The notes under the pieces were generated by a model. That model was not told where the DNA came from, ran no database searches, and saw only the letters and a list, made by a program, of their open reading frames with translations. DNA of 64,000 nt from JBJXGV01 sp046160485 (lineage in GTDB: Bacteria > Orphanbacterota > Orphanbacteria > JBJXGV01), in NCBI GenBank assembly GCA_046160485.1, contig JBJXGV010000072.1, positions 62,001 through 126,000 on the forward strand, read 5' to 3'. Below are positions 1 through 8,519 of the stretch, one piece after another; the stretch's first letter is position 1, and every line of letters starts with the position of its first letter. Both the position numbers and the translations under genes were made by a program.

Positions 1-1
1 C

Positions 2-2077
2 AGCGAAGCCGGACTCGATCGCATCTACGTCGCACGCTTCGACGCGCAGATCGCCGCCGATATCGCCGCGCAGTCCCTCGCCGGCGTCCCGGGTGTCGCG
101 TTCGCGGAGCCGAACTACATCGCGCGCGCGTCCTTCGCGCCGAACGATCCGATGTTTCCGCTTCAGTGGGGGCACGACAACGGCGGGCAAGCCACCAAGT
201 ACACCGGCGGCACGACCGGCACCCCCGACGGGGACTCCGACACACCGGAAGCGTGGGATCTTACGACCGGAAGCGCCTCGCTCATCCTCGCGATTCTCGA
301 CACGGGAATCGACGCGGGGCATCCTGAGTTCGCTGGGCGCGTGCTCCCGGGCTACGACTTCGTCAACAACGACGCGAACCCCAACGACGATCACGGACAC
401 GGTACGGCGTGCGCTGGAATCGCCGCAGCGGCCGGCAACAACGGCGTGGGGATCGCCGGCGTCGCGTGGAACGTGAAGATTCTACCCGTGAAGGTGCTCA
501 ACGCGTCGGGAGCCGGCTCGTACTCGCAGCTCGCGAGCGGCATCACATACGCGGCCGATAGCGGCGCGCGCATCCTCTCGCTTTCACTCGGAGGACCGGC
601 GTCGGCGGTGTTGCAGGCCGCGGTGGACTACGCGGCGAACACAAAGGGCTGCGCTCTGTTTTGCGCGGTCGGAAACTCGAACAGGCGCGTGATCGAACAC
701 CCCGCGGCACTGCCGAACGCGATCGGCGTCGGCGCGCTTGCGCCCTGCAGCCAGCGCAAGTTCACGGTGAGCTGCGATTGCGAGTGGTGGTGGGGATCCA
801 ACTACGGCGCCGGACTCGATTTTCTCGCGCCGGGCGTTCGCATCCACACGACCGACATTCGTGGCGCCGCCGGGCTCGCGTCGGGCGACTACTACTCCAC
901 GTTCAATGGCACCTCCGCAGCGGCTCCGTTCGCCGCGGGAGTCGGCGCGCTCGTAATGTCGCGCAATCCCGCGCTCTCGAACACGGAGTTGCTCGCGCTT
1001 CTTCAGAACACGTGCGATGACCTCGGCGCCGTCGGACTCGACGTGCAAACCGGCTACGGAAGGCTCAATGCTGCGCGCGCCGTGGAGAACGCCGGCGGCG
1101 ACGGCAGCGGCGGCGACGATGGCGACGACAGCGGCGATGACGACGGCAATAACGGCGGTGACGATCCGATCCCGCCCGTGACGATCTTCTCCGAGAACTT
1201 CGAAGGAGTGATCGTGCCCGGCGCCGTGTGGGCGGCGAACGACGCGAACACGACGAATGGGAACGACTACTGGGGAGAGCAGACGTCGGGCACCGGGGCG
1301 CGCGTGTACGGTGGAACGCGAAGCGCGTACGCGGCGGACAACTCGAGCGTGACCGGTCAGCGCTACGACAGCCACATGAGTTCTCAGCTTGCTCTCGTGA
1401 ACCCGATCCCGGTGAGCCCCTACTCGAACGTTCAGCTTTCGTTCTGGAAGTGGCACGAGACCTACAACGCGAGCGACTATCTGGCCTTCGAATACTGGAA
1501 CGGCACTGCGTGGGTCGAGCAGCAGCGTTGGTCTGGTGCGTCGTCGGAGTGGACGAACGTGACGCTCGCGCTCACCGGTTTTACGACTCTCCAGTTCCGC
1601 TTCATGTTCTTTTCGAACGCGTCGGGCACGCTCGAAGGCGCGTACGTCGACGATATCATTCTGACGGGTGTTCCTTCTGCGTCTGGCCAGAGTGCGACGC
1701 CGGAACCTGTCGCGGTGAGTTTCGTCAGCGAGGTGACGGCTGAAGGTGTTCCTGTCGAGCAGGAGCGGCTCGTCGAGGCGCCCGCGAGTGCGCCGCTCTC
1801 CACTGTGGCGCTCGCGATCACGCCGAATCCGGCGCGCGACCAGGCGTCGATTCGCTACTCGATTCCGACGGGATCGCCGGTCGTGCTCGAGCTGTTCTCG
1901 GTCGATGGCCGCCGTGTGCGGTCGCTCGAGAGCGGATGGCTAACGGCAGGCAATCACATCGCCGCGTGGGACGGACGCGATGCGGCGGGCCGAGATGTCG
2001 CGGCCGGGATCTACTTCGCGCGTCTGATCGTCGGCGACAACTCGTCGGTCGTCGAGCGCATCGTTTTGATGCGTTGA
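2..2077 (+). CDS. Secreted S8 (subtilisin-like) serine peptidase with C-terminal FlgD-like sorting domain, 5' truncated
   Basis: The reading frame is open from the window edge, so the start lies outside. The first residues end in FAEPNY, typical of the end of a subtilase propeptide. The catalytic triad is visible: Asp in AILDTGID, His in DDHGHGTACAG and Ser in NGTSAAAP. A Gly/Asp-rich linker encoded near 1090-1170 leads to a beta-rich domain of the kind found as an adhesion or binding module. The last ~85 residues form a FlgD-like Ig domain (ITPNPARD..., WDGRDAAGRDVAAGIYFARL), which acts as an export and anchoring signal in organisms with type IX-like secretion. The protein is probably an extracellular or surface protease. 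The frame continues upstream of the first ATG (152), so that ATG is internal. Confidence 0.93.
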   Translation, partial: SEAGLDRIYVARFDAQIAADIAAQSLAGVPGVAFAEPNYIARASFAPNDPMFPLQWGHDNGGQATKYTGGTTGTPDGDSDTPEAWDLTTGSASLILAILDTGIDAGHPEFAGRVLPGYDFVNNDANPNDDHGHGTACAGIAAAAGNNGVGIAGVAWNVKILPVKVLNASGAGSYSQLASGITYAADSGARILSLSLGGPASAVLQAAVDYAANTKGCALFCAVGNSNRRVIEHPAALPNAIGVGALAPCSQRKFTVSCDCEWWWGSNYGAGLDFLAPGVRIHTTDIRGAAGLASGDYYSTFNGTSAAAPFAAGVGALVMSRNPALSNTELLALLQNTCDDLGAVGLDVQTGYGRLNAARAVENAGGDGSGGDDGDDSGDDDGNNGGDDPIPPVTIFSENFEGVIVPGAVWAANDANTTNGNDYWGEQTSGTGARVYGGTRSAYAADNSSVTGQRYDSHMSSQLALVNPIPVSPYSNVQLSFWKWHETYNASDYLAFEYWNGTAWVEQQRWSGASSEWTNVTLALTGFTTLQFRFMFFSNASGTLEGAYVDDIILTGVPSASGQSATPEPVAVSFVSEVTAEGVPVEQERLVEAPASAPLSTVALAITPNPARDQASIRYSIPTGSPVVLELFSVDGRRVRSLESGWLTAGNHIAAWDGRDAAGRDVAAGIYFARLIVGDNSSVVERIVLMR

Positions 2078-2114
2078 CACGCTTCGAATAGGCTCGATCC
2101 TCGACTCGAACCAG

Positions 2115-2140
2115 AAGGCAGCCTTCGCGGGCTGCCTTTT
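2115..2140 (+). terminator. Rho-independent terminator of the S8 peptidase gene
   Basis: A perfect 9-bp stem (AAGGCAGCC with GGCTGCCTT) closes a TTCGCG loop and runs into a short T tract about 40 bp after the peptidase stop codon. Confidence 0.8.
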
Positions 2141-2188
2141 GTCATACGTGAATCGAATCGGGATTGCGGAACTCGCGAGGTAAGAAAG

Positions 2189-2262
2189 TGCGCCCGGAGG
2201 GAGTCGAACCCCCAGCCTCCTGGTCCGTAGCCAGACGCTCTATCCAATTGAGCTACGGGCGC
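2189..2262 (-). tRNA. tRNA-Arg (anticodon ACG)
   Basis: The minus strand folds as a cloverleaf. The acceptor stem is GCGCCCG/CGGGCGC with discriminator A. The anticodon stem TCTGG/CCAGG holds loop CTACGGA, giving anticodon ACG (read as ICG after A34 deamination). The T arm contains GGTTCGA. CCA is not encoded. The gene stands alone between the peptidase and the PAS protein. Confidence 0.95.
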
Positions 2263-2295
2263 AACTGATTCGCCGGAGCAAGGACGCTTCCGGCG

Positions 2296-2327
2296 CGAGC
2301 GAGGACGGTCGGCCTCGCTCGTTTTTT
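2296..2327 (+). terminator. Strong hairpin plus T-tract in + orientation, antisense side of tRNA-Arg
   Basis: A 9-bp perfect stem (CGAGCGAGG/CCTCGCTCG) with an 8-nt loop is followed directly by TTTTTT. It has the form of an intrinsic terminator for + transcription. The only + gene upstream, the S8 peptidase, already has its own terminator at 2115-2140. It may be a fail-safe terminator that protects the tRNA from antisense read-through, or the 3' end of an unrecognised short transcript. Confidence 0.6.
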
Positions 2328-2470
2328 GGAGCCTCAGAGAATAGGCTCCCGTCTGCTGCGGTTCAAGCTGGAAATCGCGTCAAGATTGCGGTTTCGCGTG
2401 CCGATCATACGAGAGACCGCGACCCTCCCGGGGCGATGCTGCATCGGACCACGTCGCGCGGAGATGCGAA

Positions 2471-4123
2471 TTGAACGAGAGCGAACGCGAGGTGGTGGAT
2501 GCGTTTCCGGCCGGCGCGCCGAGCGCTGCGCGAGACTTCGCCACGTGCGAGGGCGACGTCTCCCGCGGCGGCGACGCGGCGCACCCGGAGATCTCAGTGA
2601 ACGCCGACGCACTCTATGTTCAGTTGACGAAACAGATCGTCGAAGATTCGCACGCGCTCGTCTTCACGGCGAACATCGACGGGCATCTCCTCTACGCGAA
2701 CCGAGCGTGCGCCGCTGCGCTCTCCTATTCGCCCGACGACCTGATCGCGATGGACCTCTCCGAGATCGTCCATCCCGACGAGGGGGTCTGCATTCGCGAC
2801 GCGTTCACGCGCGTCGTGGCAGGCACGCCGCTCTGCAACGTCGAACTCCGGCTGCGCGATCGCTGGGGAGCGTGGGTCAACACCCTGGTTTCTCTGCGGC
2901 TTCTGCGCGACCAACACGGACACCCGTTCGCAATTTCCGCCGTTGGATCCGACATCTCCGAAGCGCGTCGCATCGACGAGGAGGCGCGTGCGCGCGTCGA
3001 CCTCATCGAAGAGGTGCAGCGCACCAGTGAAATTCTGCTCGCCGGGTTCGACGTCCTCGGAAACATCGTGAGCTGGAACGAGGCGTGCGAGCGATTCACG
3101 TCGATCAGCAAGACGTCGGCAATTGGGCGGCCACTTGCCGAACTTGCGGCCCCGACGCACGAGCGCGAGAAGTTCCGGTTCGTGTTGCGCGAGATCTTCG
3201 CCGCAAGCGGGCGCGAGAGCCGCGGCGAGTTCGAATCGTGCTTTTCTCCAGACACGCAAGACGAGCGCTCTGTCGCATGGCGGTTCGTACTCAAGCGAGA
3301 CGGCGCGGGCGCGGTCGAAGGCGGGCTCGCGATCGGACTCCCCACGACGGAAAGACGCAGGGCCGAACGTCAGCGAGGCGAGGGACGCGAGATCGTCGAC
3401 GCGCTCATGACGCTCTTGCCGGACGCAACGTTCGTCACCGATCGGCGCGGCGATGTGATCCACTGGAGCCCGGCGATGGAACGCCTCACCAACATGGCGC
3501 CGAGCGCGCTGATCGCGCGGCGCCCCGAAGAACACGTCGGCTGGCTCGCGCAGTCGGGCTACGCCTCGGCGTGCGCGAGGTTGCTCGAAGGCCGCCTCGA
3601 CTGTTACGAATCGCCTCCGCGCCAGATCGAGGGACATCCCCGCCGCACCTCCGTTGTGATCCGCGCGCTGCCGTGGCGCAACGCGGATGGCAAGGTTCGC
3701 GGGCTCGTCGTCGACGTGCAGGACGTCACGGAACGACTGCGCGTTCGCAGCGAGCTCGCGCTTTCGGCGGCTTGCAGCGAAGCGGTGCTCCAGCTTTCGC
3801 ACGAATGCGTTCACACACTCGATGCCGCGGGGCGCGTGATCGATTTGAACCCGGCTGCGTGCGCGCTGGCCGGCGTAAGCAGTGCCGCACCGTTCCTCGG
3901 GTGCGGGTTCGAAGAGCTCGTATCGCCGGTCTCGCGCCCCGAGGTCCTCGCCGCGTTCGAAACGGCGCATACGGGACAGCCGGTGCCGTTTACCTACTGG
4001 CTCAACGCAACAAGCGGCCGCACCGTCGAAGCTTCCGCGCAACTTTTGGCGATTCTCGACAGCAGCGGGCGCGCGAGCCGCTACATCATCATCTCGCGCG
4101 AGGCGGCAAGCGCAGCAAGCTAA
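2471..4123 (+). CDS. Multi-PAS domain sensor protein without an output domain
   Basis: The 550-residue protein is built from four consecutive PAS modules, roughly residues 55-165, 185-295, 308-430 and 437-545. Each carries the usual core of the form 'xDxxGxIxxxN/SxA' (ANIDGHLLYANRA, DVLGNIVSWNEA, DRRGDVIHWSPAM, DAAGRVIDLNPAA). PAS domains sense small ligands, redox state or light and mediate dimerisation. No histidine-kinase, GGDEF or HTH region follows; the protein stops just after the fourth PAS. The chosen start is TTG, because GGAG lies 7 nt upstream; an ATG at 2464 is in another frame. It may work with a separate kinase, or have lost its kinase part. No signal peptide or membrane helix is evident, so it is probably cytoplasmic. 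Confidence 0.85.
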   Translation: MNESEREVVDAFPAGAPSAARDFATCEGDVSRGGDAAHPEISVNADALYVQLTKQIVEDSHALVFTANIDGHLLYANRACAAALSYSPDDLIAMDLSEIVHPDEGVCIRDAFTRVVAGTPLCNVELRLRDRWGAWVNTLVSLRLLRDQHGHPFAISAVGSDISEARRIDEEARARVDLIEEVQRTSEILLAGFDVLGNIVSWNEACERFTSISKTSAIGRPLAELAAPTHEREKFRFVLREIFAASGRESRGEFESCFSPDTQDERSVAWRFVLKRDGAGAVEGGLAIGLPTTERRRAERQRGEGREIVDALMTLLPDATFVTDRRGDVIHWSPAMERLTNMAPSALIARRPEEHVGWLAQSGYASACARLLEGRLDCYESPPRQIEGHPRRTSVVIRALPWRNADGKVRGLVVDVQDVTERLRVRSELALSAACSEAVLQLSHECVHTLDAAGRVIDLNPAACALAGVSSAAPFLGCGFEELVSPVSRPEVLAAFETAHTGQPVPFTYWLNATSGRTVEASAQLLAILDSSGRASRYIIISREAASAAS

Positions 4124-4175
4124 CATCGGCGCGGGCCACAAAGCGATTCCGCGACGCGACTCGACAACGCGAGAA

Positions 4176-4213
4176 ATAAAATCAGGGGCGGCTTGAGGTC
4201 GCCCCTGTTTTAT
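4176..4213. terminator. Bidirectional terminator between the PAS gene and tRNA-Ser
   Basis: The stem CAGGGGCG/CGCCCCTG is flanked by AATAAAAT on the left and TTTTATT on the right. It therefore has a T tract for + transcription leaving the PAS gene and for - transcription leaving tRNA-Ser(GCU). Confidence 0.75.
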
Positions 4214-4218
4214 TGCAC

Positions 4219-4314
<96 letters not shown>

Positions 4315-4391
4315 AAGATTCTTCGGATCGCAAAGAACAGCACCGGCGCGCGGTAATTGCCGGCCGCGGGCGCCGATGGCGAGATGAACAT

Positions 4392-4477
4392 TGGCGGAGG
4401 GAGTAGGATTCGAACCCACGGGGCTTTCACCCAGCGGTTTTCAAGACCGCCGCCTTAAGCCGCTCGGCCATCCCTCC
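4392..4477 (-). tRNA. tRNA-Ser (anticodon TGA), CCA encoded
   Basis: Acceptor stem GGAGGGA/TCCCTCC, anticodon stem GCGGT/ACCGC with loop CTTGAAA (anticodon TGA), a long variable arm, GGTTCGAAT T-loop and encoded CCA. The IS element is inserted about 90 bp upstream of its 5' end. Confidence 0.95.
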
Positions 4478-4546
4478 CGTCGATAAACCGGCGCGGAGCG
4501 ATCGACACGCGGTGCGTAACGTAACACAGTCGCGTCGCGGCGAGCA

Positions 4547-4565
4547 AGGATCGTGGCCCGCGGTG
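4547..4565 (+). repeat. Left target-site duplication of the IS (19 bp)
   Basis: AGGATCGTGGCCCGCGGTG is repeated without mismatch at 6098-6116 and flanks the element exactly. The length is unusual: most IS families duplicate 2-12 bp. Confidence 0.9.
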
Positions 4566-4592
4566 CAGTTGCCATATAGAAGTGTCCTCCCC

Positions 4593-4619
4593 TAACTGCC
4601 ACGTGAAAGTGTCCTCCCC
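4593..4619 (+). repeat. Inner inverted repeat of the IS, left copy
   Basis: This 27-bp block (begins TAACTGCCACGTG, ends GTGTCCTCCCC) is identical to the reverse complement of 6045-6071. A diverged copy (TTGCCATATAGAAGTGTCC...) lies directly outside it. The block ends one base before the transposase ATG, so it may also carry the transposase promoter or operator. Confidence 0.85.
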
Positions 4620-6044
4620 ATGGAGACCTTTCAGATGAGCAGGAAGGAAGTGGAACGGAGCGGCGTTGTGAAGCTGGCTCTCGACGGGAAAGCGACCAAC
4701 GCGGAAGGAGCCAAGGCTCTGAGCGTTTCGGTGAGGCAGTTCCGCAGACTGAAGGCGCGCTATCGGAAGGGAGGCGGGGTGGCCCTGGCACACCAGTCTC
4801 GAGGACGCTCGTCCTCACGCCGGATGAGCGAGAGTGTCCGAACGCAGGTGATCGACCTGATGCAGCGCACGTACGTCGGCCTCAACGACTCCCATCTCAC
4901 CGAGAAGCTCCGAGAGCAGGAGGGTCTTTCGATCGGACGCGAGACCGTGCGAAAGCTCCGGCATTCCGCCGGGCTCTCCACGAAACGACCGCGACGATCT
5001 CGACAGCATCGTATCCGTCGCGAGCGCGAGCAGCGGGAAGGCGCGCTCCTGCAGACCGATGGCAGCTCGCATGACTGGCTGGAAGGCCGCGGTCCCGTCA
5101 TGACGCTCATCGACGCGATCGATGACGCCACCGGCAAGATCCTCGGCGCCACGTTCCGTCCCCACGAGGATCTTCACGGCTACGCCACCGTTTTCCAGCA
5201 GGTCTTCACCGCCCACGGTCTGCCGCTCGGCATCTATGGCGACGGAACCAGCATCCTCGTTCGCAACGACGATCACTGGACGATCGAGGAACAACTCGAC
5301 GGCGAGCAGAGCCCCACGCATCTTGGCCGCGCCCTGAAGGATCTGAGCATCGGTTACATCCAAGCCCGCTCGCCGCAGGCGAAGGGCCGCATCGAAAACC
5401 ATTGGCGCACTCTCCAAGACCGGCTTCCCGTCGAACTCCGGCTTCGAGGGATCTCGACCCTCGCACAGGCGAACGCGTTCCTCCCCGAGTTCATCGCGGA
5501 CTACAACCAACGCTTCGCGTGTGCTCCCGGCGAGGCGAAGCCAGCGTGGCGGAAGCCGCCGCGCGATCTCGACTGCATTCTCTCGTGCCGCTATCCCAGA
5601 GTCGTCGCACTCGACAACACGGTCTCTCTGCCGGATCACAGACGAAACGAGCGCCAGAGAACCCCGCTCGACGGACTTCTCCCCGTGCCCCGGCCCACCA
5701 CACCGGCTCGCTGGATCCAAATCCCGCCCGGACCCAAGCGCCGCTCCTACGCCAGGTGCCGCGTCGATCTCCGCGAACTTCTCGACGGACGACTCATCGC
5801 CCTCTACAACGGCCGCATCATCGCCGCTCAGCCCGCTCCCGAAGACTTCATCCTCGCGCCGCGAGGTCACTCCCGGAGCGGCCGCAAAACCCATTCCTCC
5901 GCTGCGGCGGTTCGGAGAAAGACCGTGGCCTCCGCAAAAAAGAAACCCGGCGCGAAGCTCACGCGACGCCCATGGATCCCCCCGCGCTCACACCCGTGGC
6001 GCCGCGTTCAAACGCCGCGACACGATCACCTCAACACGCCTTAG
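4620..6044 (+). CDS. ISNCY/IS1202-like DDE transposase
   Basis: The 474-residue transposase has an N-terminal helix-turn-helix (residues ~15-50, AKALSVSVRQFRRLKARYRK) that would bind the element ends. An RNase H-like DDE domain follows: first Asp in LLQTDGS, second Asp in IYGDGTS and Glu in AKGRIENHW. The C terminus is basic and rich in Lys, Arg and Pro. The ATG abuts the left inner repeat. A second ATG at 4635 has GGAG 9 nt upstream and could be the real start, but family members often have a few residues before the MSxKE block. All catalytic residues are present and the element has matching ends, so it is probably active. Confidence 0.9.
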   Translation: METFQMSRKEVERSGVVKLALDGKATNAEGAKALSVSVRQFRRLKARYRKGGGVALAHQSRGRSSSRRMSESVRTQVIDLMQRTYVGLNDSHLTEKLREQEGLSIGRETVRKLRHSAGLSTKRPRRSRQHRIRREREQREGALLQTDGSSHDWLEGRGPVMTLIDAIDDATGKILGATFRPHEDLHGYATVFQQVFTAHGLPLGIYGDGTSILVRNDDHWTIEEQLDGEQSPTHLGRALKDLSIGYIQARSPQAKGRIENHWRTLQDRLPVELRLRGISTLAQANAFLPEFIADYNQRFACAPGEAKPAWRKPPRDLDCILSCRYPRVVALDNTVSLPDHRRNERQRTPLDGLLPVPRPTTPARWIQIPPGPKRRSYARCRVDLRELLDGRLIALYNGRIIAAQPAPEDFILAPRGHSRSGRKTHSSAAAVRRKTVASAKKKPGAKLTRRPWIPPRSHPWRRVQTPRHDHLNTP

Positions 6045-6071
6045 GGGGAGGACACTTTCACGTGGCAGTTA
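6045..6071 (-). repeat. Inner inverted repeat of the IS, right copy
   Basis: Perfect 27-bp reverse complement of the left inner repeat. It begins directly after the transposase stop codon and is followed by the outer end motif, which reaches 6097. Confidence 0.85.
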
Positions 6072-6097
6072 TGCGGACATTTTTATGTGGCAACTAC

Positions 6098-6116
6098 AGG
6101 ATCGTGGCCCGCGGTG
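6098..6116 (+). repeat. Right target-site duplication of the IS (19 bp)
   Basis: Identical to 4547-4565. It lies about 20 bp beyond the stop codon of the TMTC-like gene on the opposite strand. Confidence 0.9.
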
Positions 6117-6136
6117 GCCCGCCGGGGCGCGGTGCG

Positions 6137-8314
6137 CTACGGCGAAGCGCCGCTCGCGAGCGCGGCGCGTTCGGCGGCAAGAGAGCGGAGCGCGACGGCG
6201 TGAGCCGGATCGATGCGAAGCGCAGCCTCGAACGCGGCGGCCGCCTCCGCGTGACGACCGGCGCGGCTCTGAAATAGTCCGATCGAACTGTGCGCGTCGG
6301 CGTCGTTCGGCGTGATCGCGACGACCTTGCGAAACTCCGCGATCGCCTCGTCGAAGCGGCCGGCGATTCCGTAGGCGCGCCCGAGGAAGTAGTGCGGCCG
6401 CGGCGAACGCGGATCGAGTTCCGACGCGTGGCGGAACTGCGCGATCGCGTCGTCGATGCGATTCGCCGAGAGAAGCGTGTTCCCGAAGTTGATTCGCGCC
6501 CCGGCTGAGCGCGGATCGAGACGCAGCGCCTCTTCGTAGTGCGGAATCGCCTCGTTCGTCCTTCCCTTTTGCGCGAGCGCGTTCGCGAGATTATTGCGCG
6601 AACTCGCGTTGCCCGGCGCGAGCGCAAGCGCGCGCTCGAACTCGATCACAGCTTCATCGAGGCGTCCGGCGCGAACAAGCGCGTTCGCGCGCGCGGTCAG
6701 CACGGGGACCGACGTCGGCCAGATTTCCGCGCCCTTGTCGAATTGCGCGAACGCCTCGTCGCGGAGGCCCTTTTGCTCGAGCGCTTCGCCGAGGTTGGAA
6801 TAAATCCTCCCGACGTCCGGCTTGATCTCGAGGGCGCGACGGAAGCTTGCGATCGCGTCGTCCGAGCGTCCGCGCAGCGCGTGAAGCCGCCCCATATTGT
6901 TGTGCACCTCGTACGCGTCCTCTTTCTCGCGGAGCGCCGCCGCGTAGTGATTCTCCGCCGCGTCGACTTGCCCGCGATCGAAAAGCACGACTCCGAGATT
7001 ATTGTGCGCCATCCACGCGGCCGGGTTCTTTCGCAGCGTGTCGGTATAGAGCGTGTCGAGGCTCTCGTAGATGCCCGCCTGGCGCGACGTGAGCGCCGCA
7101 AGCGCGAAGAGAAGTGCGGCGCCGGCAGCGAGCGCCGCGCCGCGAGCGCGCACGAGACGCGCGAGCCCCGCGGCGGCAATCACGAGCGGCCCGAGGCTCG
7201 CAAGATACTGAAAGTGATCCGCCACGAACGAGTAACGCATCGGATACGTGTTGATGAAACCGAGCGCAGGGAAGAGCGTGCCGCAGAAGAAAAGCGCCGC
7301 CGCGAGCGGGGCGCGGCCGATGCGCGCGCGAAAGCGCCAGAGGGCGACGAGCGCCGCGAGCGTCGCCAGCGGATACGCCCACTGCAGCGCGGAGGAGGTG
7401 TCCGGTTTCCACCGTGCGTAGATAAACGTCAGATCGACCGGCGCGACGAGCTTTGAAAGGTAGAACCACGGCGCGCGTCCGGCGATCAGGATGCGATCGG
7501 CGAACGAGAGCGCCCAGTCGGATCCGACGGCGCCGACGTTGCTTCTCTCGAGCGATGCCGTCGTCGCACCGAGCGCGGCGCCGAGGACGAGCATCGGCGC
7601 GAAGGGGACCGCGTCGCGAAGAGAGAGCGTGCCGCGGCGCCACCACATCACGACGAGGAGAGCCGCCGGGAGCGTACACGTGACGGTTTTCGAGAGGAGC
7701 GCGCAGACGAAAAGTGCGAGCGCGACAGCGTACGCGCGCGCGCTCGGGCCGTGCGCGGCCCGCGGCGCGAACCACGCCGACGCACGAAAGTAGACAAGCG
7801 CGGAAGTGAGATAGAAAAACCCCGAGAGGACGTTCTTGCGTTCGGTGACCCACGCGACCGACTCGACGTGGACCGGGTGAAGCGCGAACAGAAACGCGGC
7901 GATGAGCGCGCCCGGGAGCGCGAAGCCGCGCAGAATCGCGAGCAACAGAACCGCGGTGGCGGCATGGAGCGCCACGTTCGTCGCGTGATAGCCGAGAGGG
8001 TTGAGTCCCCAGAGCGCGCGTTCGATCCAGAAGCTCGTGAAGACGAGCGGGTAGTACTGCACCGTCGCGCCGGGTTGAAACCAAATTTTCGCGAGCCCGC
8101 CCGCGGACTGAAGAAGCGCGTTCTCGGTGACGTAGCGGTCGTCGTCCCAGATGAAACCCGCCTGAATCGCGGGGAGATACGCGACGAAAGTCGCGACGAC
8201 GAGAAGCGCGGCCCACGCGCGATCCGATCCGGTCAGAAAACTTGCGCTGGTGCGGGTGGAGCGGGGCGCGCCGCCCGGTACGCGGCGTTCGGATTTCAGC
8301 GTTCGCGTCGCCAT
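6137..8314 (-). CDS. TMTC-like GT-C membrane protein with C-terminal TPR repeats
   Basis: The 725-residue protein has an N-terminal half with about ten membrane helices and a C-terminal half of about eight TPR repeats (from residue ~430). The loop after the first helix carries FIWDDDRYV, the acidic motif typical of GT-C glycosyltransferases. Blocks such as ALHPVHVESVAWVTERKN and MRYSFVADHFQYLASLG match bacterial relatives of eukaryotic TMTC protein O-mannosyltransferases. A role in transferring sugar from a lipid carrier at the membrane is plausible; the acceptor is unknown. The chosen ATG (MATRTLK) comes shortly before the first hydrophobic segment; the longer open frame upstream is Arg-rich and looks non-coding. 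The gene is divergent from the DAHP synthase operon. Confidence 0.85.
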   Translation of the reverse strand: MATRTLKSERRVPGGAPRSTRTSASFLTGSDRAWAALLVVATFVAYLPAIQAGFIWDDDRYVTENALLQSAGGLAKIWFQPGATVQYYPLVFTSFWIERALWGLNPLGYHATNVALHAATAVLLLAILRGFALPGALIAAFLFALHPVHVESVAWVTERKNVLSGFFYLTSALVYFRASAWFAPRAAHGPSARAYAVALALFVCALLSKTVTCTLPAALLVVMWWRRGTLSLRDAVPFAPMLVLGAALGATTASLERSNVGAVGSDWALSFADRILIAGRAPWFYLSKLVAPVDLTFIYARWKPDTSSALQWAYPLATLAALVALWRFRARIGRAPLAAALFFCGTLFPALGFINTYPMRYSFVADHFQYLASLGPLVIAAAGLARLVRARGAALAAGAALLFALAALTSRQAGIYESLDTLYTDTLRKNPAAWMAHNNLGVVLFDRGQVDAAENHYAAALREKEDAYEVHNNMGRLHALRGRSDDAIASFRRALEIKPDVGRIYSNLGEALEQKGLRDEAFAQFDKGAEIWPTSVPVLTARANALVRAGRLDEAVIEFERALALAPGNASSRNNLANALAQKGRTNEAIPHYEEALRLDPRSAGARINFGNTLLSANRIDDAIAQFRHASELDPRSPRPHYFLGRAYGIAGRFDEAIAEFRKVVAITPNDADAHSSIGLFQSRAGRHAEAAAAFEAALRIDPAHAVALRSLAAERAALASGASP

Positions 8315-8519
8315 CGCGGCGTCGACTCTCCCTCTCGCCGCGCGGAATGCGCGGCGCGGACGCGCGAGCATACCATCCGCGCCGCGCACGTCGTGACAAC
8401 CGATTGACCGACGCCGCAAGCGCCTCGCGCGCCGGAGTTCCGCTTGACACTCCCCCGCGCCCCGCGAGAAGCTCGGACCTCGCTTCCCTCTCTCGCGGCC
8501 CCGGAAAGGAGTCCCACGC
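8315..8519. promoter_or_regulatory. Divergent intergenic region between the TMTC-like gene and the aroF operon
   Basis: For the + operon there is a good -35 candidate TTGACA at 8444-8449, but no convincing -10 at 16-18 bp. AAAGGAG (8505-8511) is a strong ribosome site for the downstream GTG start. On the minus strand TTGTCA followed about 18 nt later by TGGTAT is a possible promoter for the TMTC-like gene. Both promoter calls are weak. Confidence 0.35.

Larger units (their letters stand above)
4566..6097 (+). mobile_element. Complete insertion sequence, ISNCY/IS1202-like, ~1.53 kb
   Basis: The element carries one transposase gene and is bounded by related ends. The outer ends match in 18 of 21 positions (left AGTTGCCATATAG..., right reverse complement AGTTGCCACATAA...). 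Just inside, a second motif of 27 bp (4593-4619 and 6045-6071) is a perfect inverted repeat, so each end carries two tandem copies of a related transposase-binding-like block ending in GTGTCCTCCCC. A perfect 19-bp direct repeat flanks the element, showing a single insertion with little later decay. It lies between tRNA-Ser(UGA) and the TMTC-like gene and breaks no visible reading frame. Confidence 0.9.

Noticed and set aside
1090..1170. Possible tandem DNA repeat (GGC GAC GAT-type triplets)
   Set aside because: It encodes the Gly/Asp linker of the S8 peptidase and needs no separate explanation.
2594..4141. Long minus-strand open frame opposite the PAS gene
   Set aside because: Arg-rich, no family resemblance, fully antisense to a clear multi-PAS gene; a by-product of high GC.
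4815..5894. Minus-strand open frame inside the transposase gene
   Set aside because: Antisense to the DDE motifs; no start context or homology visible.
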